In this document: positions 36,232-45,253 of the stretch, in pieces
How positions within the stretch are numbered: position 1 is the first letter of the stretch
How the letters are laid out: every line of letters begins with the position of its first letter
The notes under the pieces: generated by a model
Databases searched by the model: none
What the model was told of the DNA's origin: nothing
Seen by the model: the letters and a program-made list of their open reading frames with translations, nothing else
Program-made: the position numbers and the translations under genes
From: Prevotellaceae bacterium
GTDB lineage: Bacteria > Bacteroidota > Bacteroidia > Bacteroidales > UBA932
Assembly (NCBI GenBank): GCA_031269545.1
Contig: JAISYZ010000235.1
Span: 1 to 47,176 of the forward strand
Direction of reading: 5' to 3'
Length of the DNA stretch: 47,176 nucleotides

Positions 36232-39076
36232 TATAAACGACTTGTGGCTTGCAATCGACGGCGGTAAACCTGTGATTCTTGATTATTATCCACAGGCGCA
36301 GGTTGGTTTTTCCGGGCGCAAAAACTTCCGCATGAGAACCGATGACAAGTCGCCATCGGCAAGCGTTTTTCGCGAAACAAAAAACGGCGGTAAATTTTGG
36401 TATATCCAAGACAAAGGCGGCGGCGACAACAAAGCACGCAACGCAATAGACATCGTTATGGAGAACGAAAATTTACCGTATAAAGATGCTCTTGTTTTTT
36501 TGGCACAAAAATACGCGCCGCAGTTATTGTCGGATGATTCTGCAAAAACTCTGAGGCAAGCCGAAATCGAAAAAGCGCCTTTACCACTTGACGAAATGGT
36601 GACAGGGCTGCGCCCAGATGGGAAGTTTACGGCGGACGAGTTAAAAGTTCTCGGCTATGAGATAACAGATGAACATTGCCGCGAACTGAACATTAAGCCG
36701 CTCGATTATTATATAACTCAAAAAAATAATCAAGGCTCGAGTTATATAATAAAAGCGACTCCTGATTATCCGATGTTTTATTTTGATTATGGAGAGTTTG
36801 GCAAGATATATCAACCTTTCGGCGGCGACTTTCGATTTGTTTACAAAGGTAAAAAGCCTGAGAATTATATTTTTGGAGATGTAAAAGTGTCGCGAATGAT
36901 AACTGAAGCCCGAGCCGGGAAATTTCCAGAAGATGATAATGAAAAAATAGAACAGTTAATCATCTGCAGCGGAACATCGGACGCTCTTAACGTGTCGGCA
37001 AATGGCTATCATGTTTGCTGGGCAAATTCGGAAACAGCAAATATAGATACATATTCGTTTTATTTGCTTAAAAAAATAGCACAAGAAATATTTATATTGT
37101 ATGACCTTGATGATGCAGGTATAGAAGGCGCTTACAGAATTGCGCTGAAAAATCTTGACTTTCGAATAATATGGCTGCCAGATGATTTGCAGCGTTTCCG
37201 CGACAGGAAAGGAAAGCCATGCAAGGATGCAAAAGATTTTTTTGTGCATTACCGCACGCCGAAACATCGCAATCCTAAAAAGTACTTCGATATACTTGTA
37301 AAAACTTCACAGTCGTTGAAGTTCTGGCTTGAAAGATATACGCCAAAAGGCGACTTTACAGGTTACGACATCGACAACGAGCAACTCTACGGCTTTCTCA
37401 ATGCAAACGGCATTTACAAAATAGAAACAAATATAAGCCGGAAAGGATTTACATTTTGCAAGGTTATCGACAACATTGTTACCCGTATCGATGAAGATAA
37501 TTTTCCTTCGTATGTCAATAATTTTCTGATAAATTTCATCAAAGAAAATCCTGAACATTACAGCAAACAATTGATAAATTCAATACACAGAAGCAATCAG
37601 GTAAAACTTGCCAGCCTTGAAAAAATCAAATTTAAAGAATTAGATATGAAAAGTTTCGGAAAGGATTTTGATTTTATGTTTTTCAAAAATACCTCATTAA
37701 AGATTAGCAAAGAGGGATTGACATCTGTAAAATTAAAGGATTTGGGCAAATATGTGTATGATTTTAAAATTATAGATCATGAGTTTATTATGCTTGATCC
37801 GCCATTTGATATATCATACAGTAAAAAATATACTGAATTAAAAAAGAAATTCAAATCCGTTTCCCCCCACTCCTCTGAGTATGATATTTTAAAACAGGAA
37901 TATGACGGACTGCCGGAGTGCGAAAAATACGAACTGAATATATACGACAGTGAGTTTTCATTTTTAAAATATCTATATAATACAAGTAGAATTTATTATA
38001 AAAAAGAAATTGGCGGCGTTCTTACAGAAGCCGAGAAAAAAGAAACAGACTTGTGTTTTATTGCCAAAATATGCGCAATCGGATATTTGCTTTATCGATA
38101 CAAGGAAAATTCGCAGGCATATCTTGTATATGCTACCGAAACAGAACTTGGAGATGAAGGCGAACACAGAGGCGGAACAGGCAAATCAATCTTGTTTGAC
38201 AAGGCAATTGAATATTGCAGATCGCAGGTTTATATAGATGGACAGACTAACATCAAAGATGACGACTGTCTGTTTTCGGGCGTGGAACAGGATGTAACCG
38301 AAATTGTATATTTCAACGACTTGAACAAACATACAAGTCTGCATAAATTTTTAGGAACAGTTACCGAAAAAATGACTGTTCGCGCACTGTACTCAAACAA
38401 AATTGTTTTGCCTTTTGAAAAATCGCCGAAAGTTTCGGCAAGTTCAAACCATGCAATAAAAGACTTCGACGGATCGTTGCGCCGAAGGACATGGTTTGTC
38501 GCATTCGGTCCTTATTATCATCCCGAAGATAAAAATGAGAAAATAAAAGAATTTAATCCGTATATTGAATTTGGTAAAAATCTGATTACAGATTACAATG
38601 ACGATGAAATGAATCATTTTTATAATTTTATGGCATGGTGTCTGCATACTTATTTGAAATTTCGCCAGCGAATACAGCCGCCGATGGCTGCAATCGAAAA
38701 GCGAAACCTGCAAAGAGAAATGACAGATGAACTTTTGTGGTGGGCAGAAGACTGGTTTACGCCAGACAAATTGAATATAAATATTTCAAACCATGAGGTG
38801 TTTAATGCGTACAAAGAAACTTTGCCAGATAAATATAAAAACAGTATGACAATAAAAACCTTCACAAGAAAGTTGCAATTATTTTGTCAATATAAAGGAT
38901 ATGAATATAATCCAAAAGATCTGCTTAAAACAGAATCTGAAAAACAGCGCAATGCGCCGCGTGAATATAAAGACGGCAAAGATGTTTACTGTTATCATAT
39001 AAGAACAAAGTCTTATTATGATACGCAAAAAAATGAAAATAATGATGATTTATCCGAAATAGATAACTTATGGTGA
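36215..39076 (+). CDS. Phage primase-helicase (TOPRIM + SF3 helicase)
   Basis: A 953-aa replication protein. The N-terminus (about 1-110) resembles a DnaG/CHC2-type domain without the zinc Cys (DDKSPSASVFRETKNGGKFW, then AIDIVMENENLPYKDALVFL). A TOPRIM fold follows at about 245-320 (QLIICSGTSDALNVSANGYH, ILYDLDDAGIEGAYRIALK). The C-terminal half has an SF3-type ATPase with Walker A RGGTGKSILFDKA (about 651-663), Walker B IVYFNDLNK, sensor KVSASSNHAIKDF and Arg finger LRRRTWFV. It would prime and unwind phage DNA. A cluster of TCTGACGGA repeats lies just downstream, the likely origin it acts on. The start is inside the ASCH stub. Confidence 0.9.
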   Translation: MYKKIDINDLWLAIDGGKPVILDYYPQAQVGFSGRKNFRMRTDDKSPSASVFRETKNGGKFWYIQDKGGGDNKARNAIDIVMENENLPYKDALVFLAQKYAPQLLSDDSAKTLRQAEIEKAPLPLDEMVTGLRPDGKFTADELKVLGYEITDEHCRELNIKPLDYYITQKNNQGSSYIIKATPDYPMFYFDYGEFGKIYQPFGGDFRFVYKGKKPENYIFGDVKVSRMITEARAGKFPEDDNEKIEQLIICSGTSDALNVSANGYHVCWANSETANIDTYSFYLLKKIAQEIFILYDLDDAGIEGAYRIALKNLDFRIIWLPDDLQRFRDRKGKPCKDAKDFFVHYRTPKHRNPKKYFDILVKTSQSLKFWLERYTPKGDFTGYDIDNEQLYGFLNANGIYKIETNISRKGFTFCKVIDNIVTRIDEDNFPSYVNNFLINFIKENPEHYSKQLINSIHRSNQVKLASLEKIKFKELDMKSFGKDFDFMFFKNTSLKISKEGLTSVKLKDLGKYVYDFKIIDHEFIMLDPPFDISYSKKYTELKKKFKSVSPHSSEYDILKQEYDGLPECEKYELNIYDSEFSFLKYLYNTSRIYYKKEIGGVLTEAEKKETDLCFIAKICAIGYLLYRYKENSQAYLVYATETELGDEGEHRGGTGKSILFDKAIEYCRSQVYIDGQTNIKDDDCLFSGVEQDVTEIVYFNDLNKHTSLHKFLGTVTEKMTVRALYSNKIVLPFEKSPKVSASSNHAIKDFDGSLRRRTWFVAFGPYYHPEDKNEKIKEFNPYIEFGKNLITDYNDDEMNHFYNFMAWCLHTYLKFRQRIQPPMAAIEKRNLQREMTDELLWWAEDWFTPDKLNINISNHEVFNAYKETLPDKYKNSMTIKTFTRKLQLFCQYKGYEYNPKDLLKTESEKQRNAPREYKDGKDVYCYHIRTKSYYDTQKNENNDDLSEIDNLW

Positions 39077-39137
39077 TGTTATTTTTTTTTTTGAAAAAAA
39101 GGTAAATTTGAAATAAATATTATTTTTATCTATTTCT

Positions 39138-39412
39138 TCTGACGGTCTGACGGAGTAGAAAGAAATATAAAGATAAAGAAAAGGAAATGAGCAAATTAGA
39201 AAATTAAAAATTCCGTCAAATCGCAAAAAAGCATAAAAACGGCTTGACGGAATAAAAAAAATCTGACGGAATGAGAAAAAAATCTGACGGACATATTAAA
39301 CATTATAAATCAATAAGTTACAGCGATTTTTTAAAAAGCCCGTTTTGGCAAAAAAACAGCATTGACGGAGTTATTTTATAGATAATCAATTATTTAACCT
39401 TACTCCGTCAGA
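39138..39412. repeat. Iteron-like TCTGACGGA repeats, candidate replication origin
   Basis: Six copies on the plus strand (39138, 39146, 39244, 39262, 39283, 39362) and two on the minus strand (39212, 39404) match TYTGACGG(A/T). The copies at 39138 and 39146 are in tandem; the rest are 18-80 bp apart in AT-rich sequence. The region has no gene and follows the primase-helicase directly. Repeated short sites in AT-rich DNA next to a replication gene are the usual form of a phage or plasmid origin. Confidence 0.65.
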
Positions 39413-39514
39413 TTATGGCGAAAAAAAGCAACCTTGAACTTTTTTTTATATAAAAATATTTAGATTTATGAATTTGTACTTTAAAAATAAAAATAAATTA
39501 AATTTATTTGAACA

Positions 39515-39946
39515 ATGAAAACGTATATGAATTTAAAACCATGCTTGCAGGAATTTGTCGTTTGCGCCTTTTTGGGCGGAACACGAAAAGTTACGGCTGT
39601 CGATACATTCGGCAAACTGATAAAGCCGTGGCTTTCGCTGCCGCCAAAAGACTACGACCCAAAAATACCGGCAGGCAAAAATATATTTGAATTTGAACTG
39701 CCAAATTACGAGGATAAGAATACTTTATATAATTTTTACATTTCGCCAAAAGGCGAAAAATACATTGCTACAATGCTCAACGAAATGTTTTTGAAACAAA
39801 TGTTTGTGCATTTGGATAAAATACTGAAAGACAGTTACAGAATAAAGCAGGCAATATATGATTACTGTTATTCGTACAACATTTCATTTGAATATATAAA
39901 CTACGAATCGTTAAAAAAATCTTATTATCGACATCGAAACAAATAA
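39515..39946 (+). CDS. Phage protein, unknown function
   Basis: A 143-aa basic protein. The start MKTYMNLKPCLQEFVVCAFL leads to a stretch with GTRKVTAVDTFGKLIKPWLS, and the C-terminus is basic (YESLKKSYYRHRNK). No domain is recognised. It lies between the origin-like repeats and the head genes and may be a regulator or a packaging accessory. Confidence 0.6.
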   Translation: MKTYMNLKPCLQEFVVCAFLGGTRKVTAVDTFGKLIKPWLSLPPKDYDPKIPAGKNIFEFELPNYEDKNTLYNFYISPKGEKYIATMLNEMFLKQMFVHLDKILKDSYRIKQAIYDYCYSYNISFEYINYESLKKSYYRHRNK

Positions 39947-40022
39947 AAAAATTTAGTCAGGATTTGTCTCTGACTTGTCCCCTGCCAAAAAATACAGAAA
40001 AAACAATTAAAATTTATATATC

Positions 40023-40397
40023 ATGATAAAATTAGGAGTTAAAAAAATTGAATTTCGCGTTGATGCAAACTATGTTTGGCGCGAATTGAAAATAGTAAGC
40101 CTTTCGGCTTCACTAACAGAAGAATGGAACGAAGATGCAGCCGGTAAATATTCGACTGTAAAAATTACGGCGGAAATTCGTAACAGTTCAAAACAAATTG
40201 ATATTTTTTTAAAATATTTGTCGGGCTGGGATTATCAATACCAAATTACAGACATGAACGACCGTCAATATCTTATTGGAAATAATGAATATCGTGCAGA
40301 TTTTAACTATTCGCGAAGTTTCGGCGACCTGAAAACCAACGGTTACGAAATATCCATAGAATATAAAAACCCCGAAGGAATAACGGCAAGTCATTAA
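40023..40397 (+). CDS. Phage structural-type protein, unknown function
   Basis: A 124-aa protein rich in beta strands (VKITAEIRNSSKQIDIFLKY, YRADFNYSRSFGDLKTNGYE). The pattern resembles small head or tail proteins of Bacteroidota phages. It sits just before the head protease. No named family. Confidence 0.55.
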   Translation: MIKLGVKKIEFRVDANYVWRELKIVSLSASLTEEWNEDAAGKYSTVKITAEIRNSSKQIDIFLKYLSGWDYQYQITDMNDRQYLIGNNEYRADFNYSRSFGDLKTNGYEISIEYKNPEGITASH

Positions 40398-40467
40398 ATT
40401 ACTTATAATAAAGTCCTTTAATGTTTGCAGATATATTGCGAAAATTGCATATTAAAAAATTAAAGAA

Positions 40468-41682
40468 ATGCAATATTCGTTTATTAGAGAACTTTATAAT
40501 CCATGGCTGATTGACTCAGTAACTTTGAGGCAATACGCGCCTGTATTGCACGGCGTTCTTACATTGGGTTTGCATTTTGAACAGGAAAAACCGGACGAAA
40601 GTTATCAGTCTTACGGTATTTCGCTTGCAACAAAAAGTAAGATTGTCAACAATGACAAAGAAAAGCAGATATTTGTACAGCCTGTCATCGGAACAATGAT
40701 GAAATTAGATTCCGCATCGGGAATTATCGGCACGCGAACAATGGCTAACAATTTGCTTGATGCCGACAGCAGAACGAACGTTATCGGACATGTCTTATTT
40801 ATAGAATCGGGCGGCGGACAGGCAAGCGCCGTTCCCGAACTAACAAACGCCATACAAAAACTTACAAAACCTGTCGTTGCATTCGTGGATGGATGCATGG
40901 CTTCGGCTGCCATGTGGATTGGCTCGTGCTGTCACCAAATTATTGCATCGAGCAAAGACGACATGATCGGCTGCATAGGCACAATGATAATAATGCAGGG
41001 ATTTTCAAAATTCAACAAAGATACGGACGGCTTTACAACCGTTCGCATTTATGCTGACGATGCCACTGAAAAAAATGATGAGTACGAGGCTGCTCTTACA
41101 GGCGATTTTAAACTTATTAAGGAAAGAATTTTAAATCCTATGAATGAACAGTTTGTAAATGCAATTCGTGAAAATCGCCCGAATGTAAAGGACGAACATT
41201 TGAAAGGTCGCACGTTCATGGCGGCGGAAGTTGTAGGAACTCTTATCGACAGCATCGGCGACTTTAACAGCGCAATAGAGGCTGTAACTGAATTAAGCAA
41301 ATCAAAAAAAATCAATAATTCAAAAATTATGAAAAACGAAAGTAAATTAACCGCTTTGCTTGCCGTTCTTGCGCTCACCGCTCTGGCAATCGAAGATGGA
41401 AGTACATCGCTGAATGAGGAACAACTCGATGCGATAGATGCGGCTTTGGACACAGGAAACAAAGCAGCAACTGAACTTGCTACTGCAAAGGAAGATTTGC
41501 AGAAAGTAAACGCTACCATCGCCGAGCGCGATGACACTATTAAATCGCTGAATGAAAAAATTGCCGAACTTGAAAAGAAGCCCGGCGCTGTTTCTGGAAG
41601 TGCGATTGATAATATTGATGATAACACTGAACAAAATAGTTACATCAGTGTTCGCAATGAATTGAAAGGCAAAAAAAATTAA
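40468..41682 (+). CDS. S49-type prohead protease fused to a scaffold
   Basis: A 404-aa head maturation protein. The N-terminal 285 residues are a SppA/ClpP-like S49 serine peptidase: FIESGGGQASAVPEL, then VDGCMASAAMWIGSCCHQII with probable nucleophile Ser146, and MIGCIGTMIIM. The C-terminal part from residue 288 is Ala/Glu/Lys rich and coiled (ELATAKEDLQKVNATIAERD), typical of a scaffold. An ATG at 41329 (residue 288) in an A-rich context could start a separate 117-aa scaffold, like the C/Nu3 pair of lambda. The capsid gene follows after 13 nt. Confidence 0.85.
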   Translation: MQYSFIRELYNPWLIDSVTLRQYAPVLHGVLTLGLHFEQEKPDESYQSYGISLATKSKIVNNDKEKQIFVQPVIGTMMKLDSASGIIGTRTMANNLLDADSRTNVIGHVLFIESGGGQASAVPELTNAIQKLTKPVVAFVDGCMASAAMWIGSCCHQIIASSKDDMIGCIGTMIIMQGFSKFNKDTDGFTTVRIYADDATEKNDEYEAALTGDFKLIKERILNPMNEQFVNAIRENRPNVKDEHLKGRTFMAAEVVGTLIDSIGDFNSAIEAVTELSKSKKINNSKIMKNESKLTALLAVLALTALAIEDGSTSLNEEQLDAIDAALDTGNKAATELATAKEDLQKVNATIAERDDTIKSLNEKIAELEKKPGAVSGSAIDNIDDNTEQNSYISVRNELKGKKN

Positions 41683-41695
41683 TTAACAAATAACA

Positions 41696-42676
41696 ATGGC
41701 ATTAACAATCAACGACGCACTGATTGCAGCAGGAACGAAATATAAGAAAGATATTCTTTCTGCTCCTGTTGTCGCATTCGACGAAGTAATTCCATATTTT
41801 ACCATGCGCTCAGGCATTCAAGGTAAAATAATCGGCGGATTACTTTCGGTTGATGCACAACTTCGACCATACCGCACTGCAAAAGATGAGGATGGTAGTT
41901 TCACAATCGTTCCATACGAATGGGAAACTTATCTCGGCGATCTCGTTAAAGAGTTCGATCCGAATGTAGTTCTTGGCTCACTTTACACCGAGCCGACGGC
42001 AGTAAAGCCGGACCAAATGGCAATAGCACGCCGCATCGCGCTCGAGGTGGCGCTAAAAGTCGGCGAAGCATTGTACGACAATCTGTTTACGGCTGTCAGA
42101 AATCCTGTCGGGAATAACACATCAACACTGTTCAACGGCTTTTCTACGATATTTGCAAAAGCAATAACAGATGGCAAAGCATCTAAAGTGATAGGAAATT
42201 ACAGGGATTTCACTTCTACGCCAATCACTGCGGATACTGCAGGCGATGTGCTGGATGAAATGTATCACTCTGTTAACAGAGTGTTAAGAAGAGGTAAAAG
42301 TTTTAGTCTCTATTGCCCGCCGAGAGTGATAGACGCATACGAAAAATGGTATCAAATCAATTTCGGACACGTACCATGGAATACAGGTTATGAACAGAAA
42401 GTATTGCACAGTTCACGCGGCAAATTGAAATTTGTCGAACTTGACAACATGGAAAATCAAAATTATATGTTTATCTCTTTAAAAGAAAACATGAACATAG
42501 GTTTTGACGTATCAAGCGACCGGACGACGGTTGAAATTCGCCGTCCCGATAATCCAAAAACGGTACAGTTGTTTATGAAATCTTTTTTCGGCACAGGCTT
42601 TGAAACAATAATGCCTGAATATTTCTGCGGATTCAAATTCACAACTGATGTTCCCGAACCGGAGCCAGAGGAATAA
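41696..42676 (+). CDS. Major capsid protein
   Basis: A 326-aa protein directly after the protease-scaffold, where the major capsid protein is expected. Length and features fit an HK97-fold coat protein of the type seen with S49 proteases: an N-terminal helix (LTINDALIAAGTKYKKDILS), an E-loop-like strand region, a spine with Ala-rich helices (IARRIALEVALKVGEALYDN), and a late beta part with SLYCPPRVIDAYEKWYQINF. It has no long N-terminal arm, consistent with the scaffold being a separate protein. The acidic tail PEPEPEE ends the protein. The call is mostly by context. Confidence 0.75.
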   Translation: MALTINDALIAAGTKYKKDILSAPVVAFDEVIPYFTMRSGIQGKIIGGLLSVDAQLRPYRTAKDEDGSFTIVPYEWETYLGDLVKEFDPNVVLGSLYTEPTAVKPDQMAIARRIALEVALKVGEALYDNLFTAVRNPVGNNTSTLFNGFSTIFAKAITDGKASKVIGNYRDFTSTPITADTAGDVLDEMYHSVNRVLRRGKSFSLYCPPRVIDAYEKWYQINFGHVPWNTGYEQKVLHSSRGKLKFVELDNMENQNYMFISLKENMNIGFDVSSDRTTVEIRRPDNPKTVQLFMKSFFGTGFETIMPEYFCGFKFTTDVPEPEPEE

Positions 42677-42681
42677 TAAAA

Positions 42682-42687
42682 AAGGAG
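42682..42687 (+). promoter_or_regulatory. Shine-Dalgarno site AAGGAG
   Basis: AAGGAG lies 7 nt before the ATG of the next structural gene, a stronger site than most genes in this window have. Confidence 0.5.
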
Positions 42688-42694
42688 AATAACT

Positions 42695-43267
42695 ATGAAA
42701 TTTGGTAACATACTGTGGCCGGAAGGCAAAGTTAATCCCTCGGGGATTAAGTCGATAGCTTACTATATCCCAAAATCGGATATAGTAACTTTCCCGACTA
42801 TAAAAAATGAAGATGCGACAACTGTCGCTGAAGCCGTAAATTATACAGGCGATTTTGTTTTGAAAACAGGTAAATTTTTTTACAGTATTTATTCAACACA
42901 GGGCAAAGGTGCATACACATCGGAAGCAATGGGTGAAAAAGACTGTAAACTGTTTACAAACAAGGTTACTCTCTCTTATCCTGACATTACAGACGAAGGT
43001 CGCAACATGATGAAAGGATTTGTAAATGCAAACATTTTGCTGGTAATTCCGCTGCCGCAAAAACGCTTTGTTGTTCTGGGCAGTGAAGACTACGATGTTG
43101 ACAGCGCCATAACAGGCACAACAGGCGATGCTCCGGGATCGGCAAAAGGTTTGACAGTAGAAATATCAGCACCTGACGTTACGCCTTTTCCTTTGTACAA
43201 AGGCGAACTGCAACTTGAGGATGGAGTTCTCGACTGTGCTACGGGAGAATTTACCCCAGACATCTAA
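42695..43267 (+). CDS. Phage structural protein, possibly tail-tube-like
   Basis: A 190-aa beta-rich protein (GDFVLKTGKFFYSIYSTQGK, YKGELQLEDGVLDCATGEFT). It sits after the major capsid protein, with a Shine-Dalgarno site. The small size, LKTGKF/YSTQGKGAYTSE phrases and central MMKGFVNANILLVIPLPQKR suggest a structural role, perhaps a tail-tube or capsid decoration protein. No family is named with confidence. Confidence 0.6.
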   Translation: MKFGNILWPEGKVNPSGIKSIAYYIPKSDIVTFPTIKNEDATTVAEAVNYTGDFVLKTGKFFYSIYSTQGKGAYTSEAMGEKDCKLFTNKVTLSYPDITDEGRNMMKGFVNANILLVIPLPQKRFVVLGSEDYDVDSAITGTTGDAPGSAKGLTVEISAPDVTPFPLYKGELQLEDGVLDCATGEFTPDI

Positions 43268-43273
43268 TGTAGT

Positions 43274-44014
43274 ATGGAAGATATTAAGAAATGGCTTGAA
43301 AGTAAGACACCTGATTATACAACAGGCGTCTTACTTTTCAACAAATACAGTAAAAACAGAGCCATCGCCCAATGGCTCGTGCGTGTCGGCGAAAAGCGCG
43401 GCATGAGCAAACTTGTTTATGAATTGCGCAGAATTTTAGAAAAAAGTCCGAATCGTAAGTTTTATATTCCAAAACTTCGAAATGAAGAAAAACCAACTTT
43501 GGCACAAAATCCTGCAGAATTCAAACAAAAACCTATTATTATCGACATCGAGGGCAGAATAAAGCGTGAAAATTTGCCAGAGCAACTGCGCGTACTTTAC
43601 GACGAGAACGTTGAAAAATACAAGATATTGCGCGGCGCACATGCGTCATTAGAGCAAGAAAAACATCAAAGACAGCGTAAAAAATTACGCAGACAAATAG
43701 CCGAACTTGATGATAAAATTGCAAAGAACTGGGAAGCAATCGATCATTGGGCTGTAACGCAAGAACTTCCCGGCGATGAAAATATTACTCCGGGCGGCGC
43801 TGGCAAATTAACTCCTCAACAGGTTAATTCGTATAGAACATATATTTCGCGAACAATCGCGAATCCTGACAAAATAGATGATAAAAAACACGCAACAGCG
43901 CAAGAACGTATTACTGCGCTGATAAGTGATGGTCAGGCGTTCGACGAAATTACGGTTGAAAAATTAAACGCACTTGGATTTAACACTCAATCAAATATTT
44001 CTTCGCAAAACTGA
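43274..44014 (+). CDS. Phage protein with central coiled coil, unknown function
   Basis: A 246-aa protein: an N-terminal globular part (KKWLESKTPDYTTGVLLFNK, then AIAQWLVRVGEKRGMSKLVY), a basic coiled coil at about 115-155 (EKHQRQRKKLRRQIAELDDK), and a helical C-terminus with PGGAGKLTPQQVNSYRTYIS. It ends with an overlap into the PLD-like gene. No family is recognised; it could be an accessory head or packaging protein. Confidence 0.6.
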   Translation: MEDIKKWLESKTPDYTTGVLLFNKYSKNRAIAQWLVRVGEKRGMSKLVYELRRILEKSPNRKFYIPKLRNEEKPTLAQNPAEFKQKPIIIDIEGRIKRENLPEQLRVLYDENVEKYKILRGAHASLEQEKHQRQRKKLRRQIAELDDKIAKNWEAIDHWAVTQELPGDENITPGGAGKLTPQQVNSYRTYISRTIANPDKIDDKKHATAQERITALISDGQAFDEITVEKLNALGFNTQSNISSQN

Positions 44015-44411
44015 TGCGTGGTCGGTTGTTAACACATTGTTAAATTGTGTTGAGAAAGTCGATAAACTTACTATTTGTTCATTTGCTATGGCTGAAGCAT
44101 TTGCGCGGAAACTGCTGCGCGAACGGAGTAAAATTGAACATCTCACAATACTGCTCGATTTTACCATTGCGCAGCGGCACAGGCAAAACCTGTTATTTCT
44201 CAAACAGGTCGCAAACGATATATACCTGTGTAATACTCATGCAAAACTTGTTTTGCTCGAAAGTGCGGATTTTTCAGGCGTAGCGGTTATGAGTGCCAAC
44301 GCTACAATGAATCTGCGTTATGAATGTGGATTTATATCGACAGCCAAAACGCATATCGATACGATAATTAAAGAACTCGAAGAAATGAAACAAAATGCAA
44401 TCAAACATTGA
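43974..44411 (+). CDS. Phospholipase D-like phage protein (single HxK motif)
   Basis: A 145-aa protein; the start is uncertain, as TTG 43974 begins the frame and overlaps the previous gene by 41 nt, while ATG 44089 would cut away 38 residues. The PLD-like core is CNTHAKLVLLESADFSGVAV followed by MSANATMNLRYECGFIS, which matches the H-x-K...(S)AN...N...E layout of PLD nucleases, but the usual Asp of HKD is replaced by Glu or shifted. One motif per chain suggests a dimer. The gene sits between the structural genes and the terminase genes. It could be a nuclease or a non-catalytic relative. Confidence 0.65.
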   Translation: MDLTLNQIFLRKTDAWSVVNTLLNCVEKVDKLTICSFAMAEAFARKLLRERSKIEHLTILLDFTIAQRHRQNLLFLKQVANDIYLCNTHAKLVLLESADFSGVAVMSANATMNLRYECGFISTAKTHIDTIIKELEEMKQNAIKH

Positions 44412-44667
44412 ACTGATAGAAGAATATGCATCGCTCTTTTTCACAATAGATGAAATAGCGATGTTGCTTAATGCAGATGCACAGGAATTGCGCAGAGAAA
44501 TAAAAGCACATAAAACAGATGCGGCAAAAGCATATTATCGAGGCAAACTTAGAACTCAAATAGAATTAAGAAAACAAACGCTCGAATTTGCAAAAAAAGG
44601 TTCGCCGCAGGCAGAAACAGCAATGATTGATTATTTGAAACGACAAAACCTGTCAGAAAATGCCTAA
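44395..44667 (+). CDS. Small HTH phage protein before the terminase
   Basis: A 90-aa protein with a helix-turn-helix look (ASLFFTIDEIAMLLNADAQE, then LRREIKAHKTDAAKAYYRG) and a C-terminal helix KKGSPQAETAMIDYLKRQNL. It overlaps its neighbours by 17 and 8 nt. Proteins of this shape occur before terminase genes in Bacteroidota phages and may help DNA recognition for packaging. Confidence 0.6.
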   Translation: MQSNIELIEEYASLFFTIDEIAMLLNADAQELRREIKAHKTDAAKAYYRGKLRTQIELRKQTLEFAKKGSPQAETAMIDYLKRQNLSENA

Positions 44668-45253
44668 GGGGAAAAATATTATTGATAAAATGAACGAATT
44701 GCTGTTTGAGCCAATTCCCCAATCGCTCACCGATCACGAGCAAACAATGATTATCAGATACAGAGATGCATATACACATTGGCTTGAACAGCCGTTGTGC
44801 AGCGATTCTGAAATACGCGATTATTTAATGTCAAATTATCAATTATCTCAAACGCAGGCATATAGAGATATTATTAATATTAAATTATTATTGGGTAATG
44901 TTCGCGAAGCAGGGAAAGAGTGGCACAGGCACAGAGTTAATTACTTACTCGAAAAAGCGGCAAAAATGGCATTGGATGGACAAACAAAAGAAGCCACGGC
45001 AATATCTAAGGTTTCCATGGCATTAATAAAGAATAACAAACTCGACATTGACGAGGGCGAAGAAATTCCATACGACGAAATTGTTCCGCCGACATTCGAG
45101 CCTGTTACCGATCCTTTGACAATCGGATTGAAGCCTGTCGAAAATTTGCGCAACAGAATAAATATGCTAAAAGAAAAATATATCGGCGAAATTAATATTA
45201 CCGATATTCAATATCAAGATATAGATGAACGAGACCAAACAACTGTACTTTAA
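44660..45253 (+). CDS. Putative terminase small subunit
   Basis: A 197-aa helical protein immediately before the large terminase gene, overlapping it by 29 nt. It has a likely helix-turn-helix (SEIRDYLMSNYQLSQTQAYR), a helical core (RVNYLLEKAAKMALDGQTKE) and a long acidic and helical tail ending VENLRNRINMLKEKYIGEIN. Position, size and HTH fit the DNA-recognition subunit of the packaging motor. The family was not confirmed. Confidence 0.65.
   Translation: MPKGKNIIDKMNELLFEPIPQSLTDHEQTMIIRYRDAYTHWLEQPLCSDSEIRDYLMSNYQLSQTQAYRDIINIKLLLGNVREAGKEWHRHRVNYLLEKAAKMALDGQTKEATAISKVSMALIKNNKLDIDEGEEIPYDEIVPPTFEPVTDPLTIGLKPVENLRNRINMLKEKYIGEINITDIQYQDIDERDQTTVL

Noticed and set aside
39138..39412. CRISPR array
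   Set aside because: Repeats are only 8-9 bp, occur on both strands and have very uneven spacing, and no cas gene is near.
41049..41627. A 192-codon open frame opposite the protease-scaffold gene
   Set aside because: It is Ser/Phe/Ala rich, as expected opposite a Glu/Lys/Ala coding strand, and lies wholly inside a well-supported gene.
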